This document shows, one piece after another, positions 1 to 5,939 of a DNA stretch of 6,243 nucleotides. The DNA is from Acidobacteriota bacterium (GTDB taxonomy: Bacteria; Acidobacteriota; UBA890). The stretch spans positions 1-6,243 of the forward strand of contig JADFNY010000230.1 in NCBI GenBank assembly GCA_022563115.1, given 5' to 3'. Each line of letters opens with the position of its first letter. The stretch's first letter is position 1. A program made the translations under genes and the position numbers. Below the pieces are notes generated by a model, which searched no databases, was not told where the DNA came from, and saw nothing but the letters and a program-made list of their open reading frames with translations.

Positions 1-43
1 TAGAATGCGCCCTGTCGTGGGCTCACCGTGAGAGAGGTCGACC

Positions 44-994
44 GTGATTCCAGTAGCCTTGATTCGCACCGCAGGGGATTCGAGCAGTGGCAGCCGGCGC
101 ATCCTAGCCGGCCTCGCCGTCGTGACGCTGTTCAGCGGCGTCGCCGGCTGCGCTCCCGCACCGGTCGCCGAAGGTCAGGGCGCCGCGGGCGGCCAAGCGG
201 TCGCTGGCCGGCAGCCGACCGCCGCCGTCGACATCGGCCTCGACGACCTCAACGCGGTGCTGTGGGTGCAAACGGCGGTCGAGTACCGCGCCAACTCCTT
301 GCAGGCCTACGCCTTGGCCGCCCGCGTGCTCGACGAGGCGCTCACCGATCCCGGTTGGACCGCGTTCCTCGGGCAAACCGAGGATTTCGAGGATCTGCCG
401 CCCGCCATCATCCTCGACATCGACGAGACCGTTCTCGACAACTCCTACTACGCAGCGCGCCTGACCCTCGACCACCAGACCTATGTCGAGGATTCCTGGG
501 ACAACTGGGTCCTGCAAGAAGATGCGACGCCGGTACCCGGCGTGGTGGAGTTCATCAACTACGCGGCGAGCCGAGGAGTCGCAGTCTTCTACATCACCAA
601 CCGGCGCGCCCACTTGGAAGAAGCGACGCGCAACAACCTCGCGGAGATTGGCGTTTCGCTCGACGAGTCCAGCGACAGGTTGCTGCTGCGGGGCGAGATT
701 CCGGCGTGGGAGTCGTCCGACAAGACGCCGCGATGGGAGAACGTGGCGGCCGAGCATCGCATTTTGATGATGTTCGGCGACAACATGGGTGACTTCACCG
801 CGGCGGGAGAGGGCAGCGTTGCCGAACGCCTCGCGTTTGCCGAGGTGCACCGCGACTACTGGGGTACCAAGTGGATCACGCTGGCCAATCCGACCTACGG
901 TTCGTTTATCGGCGCCATTCTGGACAACGACTTTTCGCTGTCCGTCGAGCAGCAGATCGAGCGCAAGCGACAGGCCCTCGATCCGAAGCGTTGA
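44..994 (+). CDS. Class C acid phosphatase / 5'-nucleotidase lipoprotein, e(P4)-like HAD family
   Basis: Probable membrane-anchored, periplasmic or surface phosphatase that dephosphorylates nucleotides or other organic phosphates (family knowledge). The 316-residue product has a lipoprotein signal: hydrophobic stretch about residues 20-33, lipobox VAGC with the lipidated Cys at 36, then an Ala/Gly/Gln-rich linker to about 60. HAD motifs are all present: motif I LDIDETVLDN with catalytic Asp125 and Asp127, motif II Thr185 in FYITNRR, a Lys at 227 in the KTPRW context, and GDNMGDF with Asp246 and Asp250. The C-terminal WITLANPTYGSF segment is typical of the e(P4) family, as is the length. The start is GTG at 44, preceded by AGAGAGG at 31-37 with 6-nt spacing. 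The frame has a stop at 29-31, so no longer start is possible. It stands alone, converging with the DoxX gene. Substrate and any haem binding cannot be read from sequence. Confidence 0.93.
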   Translation: MIPVALIRTAGDSSSGSRRILAGLAVVTLFSGVAGCAPAPVAEGQGAAGGQAVAGRQPTAAVDIGLDDLNAVLWVQTAVEYRANSLQAYALAARVLDEALTDPGWTAFLGQTEDFEDLPPAIILDIDETVLDNSYYAARLTLDHQTYVEDSWDNWVLQEDATPVPGVVEFINYAASRGVAVFYITNRRAHLEEATRNNLAEIGVSLDESSDRLLLRGEIPAWESSDKTPRWENVAAEHRILMMFGDNMGDFTAAGEGSVAERLAFAEVHRDYWGTKWITLANPTYGSFIGAILDNDFSLSVEQQIERKRQALDPKR

Positions 995-1038
995 CGGGAG
1001 CGCTGGCCTCCGTCGCGCCGCCGCGCATCTGCCCCCAC

Positions 1039-1068
1039 GGTGCCTGTAACGGCACCCCCGAGAGTTTT
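1039..1068 (+). terminator. Possible terminator hairpin after the phosphatase gene
   Basis: A perfect 6-bp stem (GGTGCC at 1039-1044, GGCACC at 1051-1056) encloses a 6-nt loop in the 85-nt gap between two convergent genes. A TTTTT run follows at 1064-1068, but 7 nt after the stem rather than directly, so this is an imperfect intrinsic terminator. Read on the minus strand, the hairpin lies just past the DoxX stop but has no following T-run. Position favours a terminator role; structure alone is only moderate support. Confidence 0.4.
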
Positions 1069-1079
1069 TCAGCACCCTT

Positions 1080-1520
1080 TTAGGTGGCGGCCCACCGCCG
1101 CAGGAAGCGGTCGAGCGAGAAGCGGTCGTCGTCGCGCAGCACGAAGCAGACAGCCAACAGCGCCCAGCGCGGGAAAATATGGCCGCTGGGCGAAAACAGG
1201 GGCGCCGCGAGCAGGTGGCCGAAGGTGACGATCACGAGCACCGCGCCGAGGGCGACGAGCGCGTCGCGGGTCCGCCACCCGATCAGCAGCACGCCGCCGG
1301 CGATGAGCTCGACGTAGGGGATGGTCGTGCCCGTCAGCCACAGCGACCAGACCGGCAGGAACGTATCGGCGTAGGGCTCGACGAAGAGGTTGGCGGCGTG
1401 GTTCAAGGCCCCCATCTGGAACACCTTGAACGCGCCGGCCATAAAAAAGATCAACCCAAGGATCAGGCGGCTGAACAACACAGCCCACATCCGGCCGGCG
1501 GCCGAGTCGTCTCCGATCAC
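1080..1520 (-). CDS. DoxX family integral membrane protein
   Basis: A 146-residue membrane protein of the DoxX/DoxD-like family, normally about 120-150 residues with four transmembrane helices. Members have been linked to redox or respiratory partners, but the biochemical role of most is unknown. Segments visible: TM1 about 12-34 with the family signature R18-x3-G22-x2-F25-x3-G29-x2-K32; TM2 about 56-82 with P68, E71 and the GG pair 75-76; TM3 about 86-105; TM4 about 115-128; then a charged tail (RDDDRFSLDRFLRRW). The start chosen is GTG at 1520-1518, which shares GTGA with the stop of the upstream dehydrogenase and has AAGAGAG about 4 nt before it. The open frame continues to 1763, but that part lies inside the dehydrogenase gene and is not membrane-like. 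ATG at 1490 is possible but has no close Shine-Dalgarno. Co-translation with the dehydrogenase is strongly suggested. Confidence 0.88.
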   Translation of the reverse strand: MIGDDSAAGRMWAVLFSRLILGLIFFMAGAFKVFQMGALNHAANLFVEPYADTFLPVWSLWLTGTTIPYVELIAGGVLLIGWRTRDALVALGAVLVIVTFGHLLAAPLFSPSGHIFPRWALLAVCFVLRDDDRFSLDRFLRRWAAT

Positions 1521-2302
1521 GGTGCTCTCTTGGCTTGCAGCCGGCCCACGAACTTGGCGACGAAGCGCCGCGGCATGAAACGCACGCCGAACGAGAGCAG
1601 CCTGGGACCGATACCCGGGATTACGTAGGCCTTGCCGCGCATCATCGCCTCGTAGCCGGCTGCGACCACTTCCTCGATGCTGATCAAGCGCTTGTGGAGC
1701 ACCAGGCCCGACGTTTCCATGCCGGCGACCTGTTGGAACTCGGTCATCACCGGGCCGGGGCACAGCGCCGTAACGCTGACCCCCGTGCCCTCGAGCTCCG
1801 CGTTCAGCGCTTCCGAAAAGTGCAGCGCGTAGGCCTTGCTGGCGTAGTAGGTCGCCATCAGCGGCCCGGGCTGGAAGGCGGCGGCGGAGGCGACGTTGAG
1901 CACACGACCGCTCCGACGCTCGACCATGGCGGGCAGGAGCAGCGCGGTGAGCTCGGTGAGCGCCGCGATGTTTACCCGCACCAGATCCATCGACTCCTCG
2001 GGGTCGGTTTCAACGAACGGACCGAAGGTTCCGAATCCGGCGTTGTTGACCAGGTATTCGACTTCGAGTCCCCGCTCCTGAACCTCGTCGAAGAGCGCCC
2101 GCGCGCCGTTGTGGGCGGCGAGGTCGGCGACGATCACGTGGGCGTTGACGTCGTGCTCGGCTTCGAGTGAGGCTGCCAGCTCAGCCAACCGATCGGAGCG
2201 GCGCGCCGTCAGGATGACGTCGTTGCCATGTCGGGCGAACAAGCGGGCGAACTCGACGCCGAAGCCGGCGGAGGCGCCGGTAATGAGAGCGGTCTTTCGC
2301 AT
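1517..2302 (-). CDS. Short-chain dehydrogenase/reductase (SDR), classical DltE/COG0300-like
   Basis: Probable cytosolic NAD(P)(H)-dependent oxidoreductase; substrate unknown. The 261-residue length and motifs fit classical SDRs. Numbered from the ATG: Rossmann glycine motif TGASAGFG 8-15, ARRSDRL after the second strand (the ARR basic residues hint at NADP(H) preference), adenine-ring Asp60 in ADL, NNAG 86-89, Asn111, Ser139, and the Y152-x3-K156 catalytic pair, followed by the CPGPVMTEF cofactor loop. The C-terminus is basic (RRFVAKFVGRLQAKR), as in several members of this subgroup that sit at membranes. The start is taken as ATG 2302-2300; a TTG codon directly before it (2305) is in frame, but the weak GAG upstream is better spaced for the ATG. 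The stop overlaps the DoxX start by 4 nt, so the two form a coupled pair. A 105-nt gap separates it from the nitroreductase. Confidence 0.93.
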   Translation of the reverse strand: MRKTALITGASAGFGVEFARLFARHGNDVILTARRSDRLAELAASLEAEHDVNAHVIVADLAAHNGARALFDEVQERGLEVEYLVNNAGFGTFGPFVETDPEESMDLVRVNIAALTELTALLLPAMVERRSGRVLNVASAAAFQPGPLMATYYASKAYALHFSEALNAELEGTGVSVTALCPGPVMTEFQQVAGMETSGLVLHKRLISIEEVVAAGYEAMMRGKAYVIPGIGPRLLSFGVRFMPRRFVAKFVGRLQAKRAP

Positions 2303-2336
2303 CAATAACTCGTAGAGAACTTCGAGGGCGTCTCGT

Positions 2337-2410
2337 TTGGCAGCAAGGCTAGCAGGCCGTGGTGGAAGTGTGATGGGTCTGGTTAGGCTGCCAAGGGTGC
2401 AGGCCTGCTA
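2337..2410. repeat. Two interleaved inverted repeats in the nitroreductase-SDR gap
   Basis: TTGGCAGC at 2337-2344 is perfectly complementary to GCTGCCAA at 2387-2394 (8 bp). TAGCAGGCC at 2350-2358 is perfectly complementary to GGCCTGCTA at 2402-2410 (9 bp). The arms run A-B-A'-B', so the two stems cannot nest; they would form a pseudoknot-like fold, or are alternative structures, or mark four protein-binding half sites. The last arm lies partly in a 10-bp palindrome GCAGGCCTGC (2399-2408) and includes the stop codon of the nitroreductase. On the coding strand this sits between that stop and the SDR start. No T-run follows, so it is not a standard terminator, and I found no convincing promoter here. 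Confidence 0.6.
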
Positions 2411-3076
2411 AACCGATGTTACGTAGTCATCGAGTGACTTCCGACCGATGTCGGGGACCTCGGCGTCAGCGGCGGGATACCCCACGACGAGCAGCAGAAA
2501 CGGGCGCTCGTTGGGGGGCCGACCGAGGATCTCGTTGAGGAATCCCATCGGGCTCGGCGTGTGGGTGAGCGTCGCCAGGCCGGCGTGGTGCAGGCCGGTG
2601 ATCAGGATACCGCTCGCCAGGCCGACCGATTCGATGGCGTAGTAGTGCTTCATGGAGGTGCCATCCGGGGACCTGCCCGAGTTCTGCACGAAGATCGCGA
2701 TCAGCGTCGGGGCGGTCTCGAGAAACGGCTTGTTCGAATCGGTCCCGAGCGGCTCAAGCGCCTCGAGCCACTCCTTGGGAGCGCGATGCTCGTAGAACTC
2801 ACGCTCCTCCACCTCGGCGGCGCCGCGGATCTGCCGCTTGATGTCCGGATCGGTGACGACGACGAAATGCCATGGTTGCAGGTTGGCGCCGCTCGGCGCC
2901 GTTCCGGCGGCGCGCAAGCAGTCATCGATGACGGCGCGGTCTACGGGGCGATCCGAGAACTCCCGCACCGTGCGCCGCCGATTTACCTCGCGGTAGAACT
3001 CGGTGGCGCGCTGGCGCATCTCGTCGACAGGGTACTCGCGATAGGTGCTCAAAGGCACGAACTTTGCTCTGCTCAC
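2408..3076 (-). CDS. Iodotyrosine deiodinase-like FMN nitroreductase family protein
   Basis: A 222-residue FMN-dependent protein of the nitroreductase superfamily, matching the iodotyrosine deiodinase (IYD) branch rather than generic NfsB-type enzymes. IYD reductively removes iodide from mono- and diiodotyrosine. Visible: RRTVR at 34-38 and APSGANLQPW at 60-69 (FMN binding), active-site lid about 84-116 with Glu91, Tyr95 and Lys116, then LTHTP with Thr173 (the residue expected near flavin N5), LGRP 184-187, and GYP...VP near the end. As recalled, human IYD uses Glu157, Tyr161, Lys182 and Thr239; the Glu-Tyr and Tyr-Lys spacings (4 and 21) are identical here. The start is GTG 3076, giving an N-terminus SRAKFVPL that matches the compact bacterial homologs; its Shine-Dalgarno is weak (GCGAG). 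The frame stays open to a TTG at 3187 inside the ZIP gene, but that extension lacks homology. It lacks the membrane anchor of the animal enzyme. Natural substrate is unproven. Confidence 0.85.
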   Translation of the reverse strand: MSRAKFVPLSTYREYPVDEMRQRATEFYREVNRRRTVREFSDRPVDRAVIDDCLRAAGTAPSGANLQPWHFVVVTDPDIKRQIRGAAEVEEREFYEHRAPKEWLEALEPLGTDSNKPFLETAPTLIAIFVQNSGRSPDGTSMKHYYAIESVGLASGILITGLHHAGLATLTHTPSPMGFLNEILGRPPNERPFLLLVVGYPAADAEVPDIGRKSLDDYVTSV

Positions 3077-3170
3077 GTCGGGCTCGCTGTTTCGTTCATC
3101 GCGGATATTCGTCGTCAGAGGATCCCATAGATCAACCACATGAGCTCGACTACCGCCATCGCCCGAAGGC

Positions 3171-3935
3171 TCAAGTCCACACCGCAAGCAAGGCCATGAA
3201 GGCGATGCCGAAGACGATGAGGAAGAACTTCATCAGCCTGTCTTCGGCGATCGACAGCTCTTCATCGATGATGTCGAGCACAGCGACGTAGATGAACGTT
3301 CCCGCGGCCAAGGCGTCGAACGCGCCCTCGATGAGGGTCGCCGTGTTCTCGGTCAGTGCCGTCGCCGCAATCGAACCCAGGAGCAGGCCTAGGGGTGTCA
3401 TGAGCACGAACAGCGAGAGGATTTTCTTCTGCCGCCGGGGACCGGTGCCGGCGGTGTGCAGGCTCATCATCAGCGCGAACGCGGCGGAGCCCTTGTGAAA
3501 CAGGATCGCGAGCAGGATGACGATCGACGTCGAGACATGGGTCTCCAGTCCGAGCGAGGTGCCCGCGATGATCGAATGAACCGACAGAATGACCGTCAGA
3601 ACGTATGGGGAGGCGCCGGCGCCGTGCTCCGCCTGCTCCTCGAGATCGCGGTGGCTGAACACGACGCGGTCGATCAACAACAGCAGCGCCACTCCCATGA
3701 TGGCCAGAAGCCCGGCGAGCGGGTAATCGCTGACCGCCTCCAGCTTCTCGGCGCCGTCGGGCAACAGGTGAATGAACCCGGCCCCGAGGAAGACGCCGCC
3801 GGCGAACGCGTTGCCGAGCGAGAAGAACCTGCGGCTGTTCTCGAACCGTTGCGCGACAATCGGGATCGCGCCGCCGATGAGACCGACCGCGATGATCGCG
3901 AACGCCGACAGGATCTTGATGGTCAGCAGGTCCAT
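3171..3935 (-). CDS. ZIP family divalent metal (zinc) transporter
   Basis: A 254-residue inner-membrane protein with about eight hydrophobic segments, matching the ZIP family, which moves Zn2+ or related divalent metals into the cytoplasm. Landmarks: TM1 about 5-27; TM2 about 40-59 with the ZIP I-type signature FIHLLPDG (His56); TM3 about 72-92; a short charged loop 94-108 with two His (the usual His-rich loop is reduced); TM4 with H120-S121-x3-G125 (HSIIAG); TM5 with H147-K148 (LFHKGSAAFAL); TM6-TM8 in the remainder, including FIYVAVLDIIDEEL, also typical. The acidic residue often found four positions after either His is Ala here (124 and 151). The start is ATG 3935 with GGAG at 3948-3945, 9 nt upstream; a perfect hairpin ends right beside that site. 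The stop is 94 nt from the nitroreductase start, same strand. Metal specificity cannot be decided. Confidence 0.9.
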   Translation of the reverse strand: MDLLTIKILSAFAIIAVGLIGGAIPIVAQRFENSRRFFSLGNAFAGGVFLGAGFIHLLPDGAEKLEAVSDYPLAGLLAIMGVALLLLIDRVVFSHRDLEEQAEHGAGASPYVLTVILSVHSIIAGTSLGLETHVSTSIVILLAILFHKGSAAFALMMSLHTAGTGPRRQKKILSLFVLMTPLGLLLGSIAATALTENTATLIEGAFDALAAGTFIYVAVLDIIDEELSIAEDRLMKFFLIVFGIAFMALLAVWT

Positions 3936-3939
3936 CGCT

Positions 3940-4074
3940 TCATCTCCGGATCCCGGCGACCAGCGTCGCCGGGATCGCCATCATCAGCACGGAAATCTGC
4001 AGCGCCCGCTTGCGGTCGACGCGGTCGCCGATTTGGTGCCCACTTTCGAAATGCTCGCCTTGGACGCCGGGATA
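3940..4074 (-). pseudogene. Probable relic of an MFS transporter (TM2-loop-TM3 piece)
   Basis: The 139-nt gap between the methyltransferase and the ZIP gene translates, on the minus strand, into 44 open codons ending in TGA (3942-3940). The piece reads ...GHQIGDRVDRKRAL followed by the hydrophobic QISVLMMAIPATLVAGI. The DRVDRKR core (4026-4006) followed by a transmembrane-like segment with MAIP resembles motif A of Major Facilitator transporters, the loop between helices 2 and 3 (usually D-R-x-G-R-K/R), with Asp in place of the key Gly. No start codon precedes it at a useful distance and nothing else of such a transporter is visible, so it looks like a decayed or transplanted fragment. It is in the same frame as the methyltransferase, directly after its TAG. 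The match rests on a short motif and could be chance. Confidence 0.45.
3949..3976 (-). promoter_or_regulatory. Perfect 12-bp hairpin abutting the ZIP ribosome binding site
   Basis: GATCCCGGCGAC (3949-3960) and GTCGCCGGGATC (3965-3976) are exact reverse complements separated by a 4-nt loop. On the minus strand the stem ends at 3949 and the GGAG ribosome binding site of the ZIP gene begins at 3948, 13 nt before the ATG. No T-run follows, so an intrinsic terminator is unlikely. It could limit ribosome access, protect or define an mRNA end, bind a protein as DNA, or simply be a by-product of the MFS-like relic it lies in. The structure is certain; the function is not. Confidence 0.5.
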
Positions 4075-4866
4075 CTACCGATCAGCGGGGCGCCGCGCTA
4101 CGAACGCGAACGAAGCGTCGTGGGTGCCGGCCGGATCGAAGCTGTGGCCGGACATGGTGCCAACCTCGGCGAAGCCGGAGTTTTCGAGCAACTCTCGGAA
4201 CTGTTCCTGGGTGTGCCACCGGATCCCGAGGCTTCGTTTCTCCGAGGCCGTGATCGTCCCGTCGTCTCCCACCAGGTCGAAGCGCAGGGTCGCCTGCTTG
4301 ATCTGGGCGTCGAAGTCGTAGGTGGCGTTCTCCCAACATTCCACCCGCGTTCCGTCGCCCTCCTCCGTCTGCCGTCTCAACCGCCACTCACCCTCGGGTG
4401 CGGGGCTCTGGCCGACGTCTCCCTCGTAGGGGAAAAACAGCGGAACGACGAGCCGGCCGCCGGGCTCGAGGTGCCGATGGAACGAGTCCAACGCGGCGCT
4501 GATGTCGGCGTCGTCGGTGAGCAGTTGGAACGAGAAGTAGGGGATGAAGATCAACCGGTATCGGCGAGCGAGCTGGAGGGATTGCATCGGCTGCCGATAC
4601 ACGCTGATCGGGAGATCGAGCGTCGCCGCCTTGGCGCGGCAAATTTCGAGCATTTCCTCGGAAACGTCCACGCCTTCGACGTCGAGTCCCTCACCTGTGT
4701 ATTTCAGTAGCAGGCGACCCGTACCGCAGCCGACCTCCAACGCCGGCTCGCCGCCGTCGCGAATCAGCTCGCGAAAGAATGCGACATCACCGACCGCATC
4801 GGGCGGCACGAGCGCGTCGTAGGTGCTCGCACACAGCCCGCGATACGGACCCGGATCACCGCTCAT
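4075..4866 (-). CDS. Class I SAM-dependent methyltransferase
   Basis: A 263-residue soluble methyltransferase of the UbiE/Methyltransf_25-like type; acceptor unknown. The SAM site is clear: motif I ALEVGCGTGR at 42-51, GVDVSEEML at 65-73 with Asp67 expected to hold the ribose hydroxyls, IFIPYFSFQLL at 106-116 (motif IV region) and LEPGGRLV at 133-140. The N-terminal YDALVPPD and the C-terminal half with a beta-rich section (WRLRRQTEEGDGTRVECWE) and RWHTQEQFRELLENSGF resemble stand-alone methyltransferases common in GC-rich soil bacteria, probably acting on small molecules (inference). The start is ATG 4866, with no clear Shine-Dalgarno before it. It lies 45 nt after the hydrolase stop on the same strand, so translation may depend on the upstream gene. 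The TAG stop is followed by the MFS-like relic in the same frame. Confidence 0.9.
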   Translation of the reverse strand: MSGDPGPYRGLCASTYDALVPPDAVGDVAFFRELIRDGGEPALEVGCGTGRLLLKYTGEGLDVEGVDVSEEMLEICRAKAATLDLPISVYRQPMQSLQLARRYRLIFIPYFSFQLLTDDADISAALDSFHRHLEPGGRLVVPLFFPYEGDVGQSPAPEGEWRLRRQTEEGDGTRVECWENATYDFDAQIKQATLRFDLVGDDGTITASEKRSLGIRWHTQEQFRELLENSGFAEVGTMSGHSFDPAGTHDASFAFVARRPADR

Positions 4867-4911
4867 ACGAGCATCGATGCCGGCTGTGGTCGCCCGCGAT
4901 GGTCGGGACGA

Positions 4912-5802
4912 TCAACGATTCAGCCACGCCAGAATGCTGCGGTTGACCATCTCGGTCGCGTCTTGCTGAACGAAATGGCCGGCGCCGGGGATGGTGACCA
5001 ACGTGAGGTCGTTGTCGATCCATTCCCAGGTGCGATCGAGAGCGCCGGCAAGCAGGTACTGATCCTCGAGCCCGTGGATCACCAGCACCGGGCACCGCAC
5101 CTTGACCAGCGGCGAGTTGTCCTCGGTGTACGGCGGGCGCGGGTAGTTCGCCTTGTAGTAGTGGAGCATCGCTTCGAAGTCTGAACGCTCGAACGCCTCG
5201 ACGTAGCGGGCTCGCGCCACTGGATCGGTGACCCATCCGGCCAGCGCTTCGGCGGTGAAGGCTTGGTGGGCGCCTTCCTGCTGGAAGTTGCGGGCGTACT
5301 GGCTGTTGGCCGCCTGCTCCTCGTCCTTGGCAAGCTCCCGCATCAGGCCGCGGGGGTGGGGGAGGTTGAGGATGATCAGACGTTCGACGACCTCGGGGGC
5401 GTTGATCGCCGTCTGCCAGGCCACCATGCCGCCCCAGTCGTGGCCGACGACGACGGCCTTCTCTTCACCGAGCGAGTGGATCACCGCCACGACGTCGCTA
5501 ACCAGCAGCGGCATCGCGTAGCTCTCGACGCCTGCCGGCTTGTCCGACAGGTTGTAGCCGCGCTGATCGATCGCCAGCAGGCGATACTCGCCGGCCAGTG
5601 CCTCCATCTGCTCGCGCCAGCTGTACCAGAAGTCGGGAAAGCCGTGGATCATCACCACCAGTGGTCCGGTGCCGATCGCCGCGTAGTGGATCTTGACGCC
5701 GTTGTTGTCGACGTAGCCGTGTTCGACGCGGTCGTAGAGGTCCTGTTGTGTGCCGGGCACGGGGCCGGTGAGCAACGCCGTGAGCAGCAGGGCGGCTTTC
5801 AT
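4912..5802 (-). CDS. Exported alpha/beta hydrolase, epoxide hydrolase-like
   Basis: A 296-residue alpha/beta-fold hydrolase best placed with epoxide hydrolases, which open epoxides through an enzyme ester and then water. Motifs: HGFPDFWYSWR at 53-63 (oxyanion HGxP), DQRGYNLSDKP at 79-89, nucleophile Asp122 in GHDWGG (120-125), acid Asp247 in HGLEDQYL, and His276 in GAGHFVQQD. Asp rather than Ser as nucleophile excludes ordinary esterases. Tyrosines in the lid (for example 215-216 in LHYYKANYP) are candidates for ring opening. A haloalkane dehalogenase is less likely because the HGNP-type oxyanion motif is absent. Residues 1-17 (MKAALLLTALLTGPVPG) look like a short Sec signal, suggesting export. 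The start is ATG 5802 with a strong GGAGG at 5811-5807; the open frame runs on to 6213, but the extension is intergenic and crosses the PadR gene. It is the first gene after a good promoter. Confidence 0.9.
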   Translation of the reverse strand: MKAALLLTALLTGPVPGTQQDLYDRVEHGYVDNNGVKIHYAAIGTGPLVVMIHGFPDFWYSWREQMEALAGEYRLLAIDQRGYNLSDKPAGVESYAMPLLVSDVVAVIHSLGEEKAVVVGHDWGGMVAWQTAINAPEVVERLIILNLPHPRGLMRELAKDEEQAANSQYARNFQQEGAHQAFTAEALAGWVTDPVARARYVEAFERSDFEAMLHYYKANYPRPPYTEDNSPLVKVRCPVLVIHGLEDQYLLAGALDRTWEWIDNDLTLVTIPGAGHFVQQDATEMVNRSILAWLNR

Positions 5803-5837
5803 CTTTCCTCCGATCGTCTGAGCTGAGCAGGCCTTGG

Positions 5838-5866
5838 AATCTACCGATCGCCGGGTGGAGTGGCAA
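5838..5866 (-). promoter_or_regulatory. Candidate sigma70 promoter for the hydrolase-led gene run
   Basis: On the minus strand TTGCCA (5866-5861) is followed after exactly 17 nt by TAGATT (5843-5838). Transcription would begin near 5831, leaving a leader of about 30 nt with the GGAGG of the hydrolase. Both boxes match four of six consensus bases. It may drive the hydrolase and the closely spaced methyltransferase, possibly further genes. Confidence 0.5.
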
Positions 5867-5910
5867 TCGTCAGCCGTGATTCCCCCCGGTCGAACCGAGG
5901 ACCCTTCCCC

Positions 5911-5939
5911 TTGACGATCTACAAGAGCGTGCGTATCCT
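5911..5939 (+). promoter_or_regulatory. Candidate sigma70 promoter of the PadR gene
   Basis: TTGACG (5911-5916, five of six consensus bases) and TATCCT (5934-5939, four of six) are separated by 17 nt, the optimum. Transcription would start near 5946, giving an unusually long leader of about 130 nt before the PadR ATG. An inverted repeat covers the spacer and the -10 box (separate entry), pointing to repression. Confidence 0.7.

Noticed and set aside
44..160. Twin-arginine signal in the phosphatase (SRRIL at residues 17-21)
   Set aside because: Only the RR pair and one hydrophobic residue match; the lipobox explains the N-terminus without it.
104..1075. Long open frame antisense to the phosphatase gene
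   Set aside because: It is rich in Arg/Gly/Val without recognisable motifs, as expected for a shadow frame in GC-rich DNA, while the plus strand encodes a complete, motif-rich phosphatase.
2337..2410. Integron attC site
   Set aside because: The interleaved repeats lack the GTTRRRY/RYYYAAC ends and the nested arm order of attC sites.
3073..3099. Eight-codon mini-ORF whose TGA overlaps the nitroreductase GTG start
   Set aside because: It could couple translation, but it is too short to tell from chance and has no clear ribosome binding site.
3077..3187. Longer nitroreductase starting at TTG 3187 or GTG 3139
   Set aside because: The extra residues resemble no family member, and TTG 3187 lies inside the ZIP gene. 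GTG 3076 gives the expected compact N-terminus, although its ribosome binding site is weak.
3456..4710. Overlapping long plus-strand open frames opposite the ZIP and methyltransferase genes
   Set aside because: Low-complexity Arg/Asp/Gly-rich translations with no domain; the minus strand carries clear ZIP and SAM-methyltransferase motifs there.
4867..4911. Terminator or promoter between hydrolase and methyltransferase
   Set aside because: No stable hairpin with a T-run and no paired promoter boxes were found in these 45 nt; read-through is more likely.
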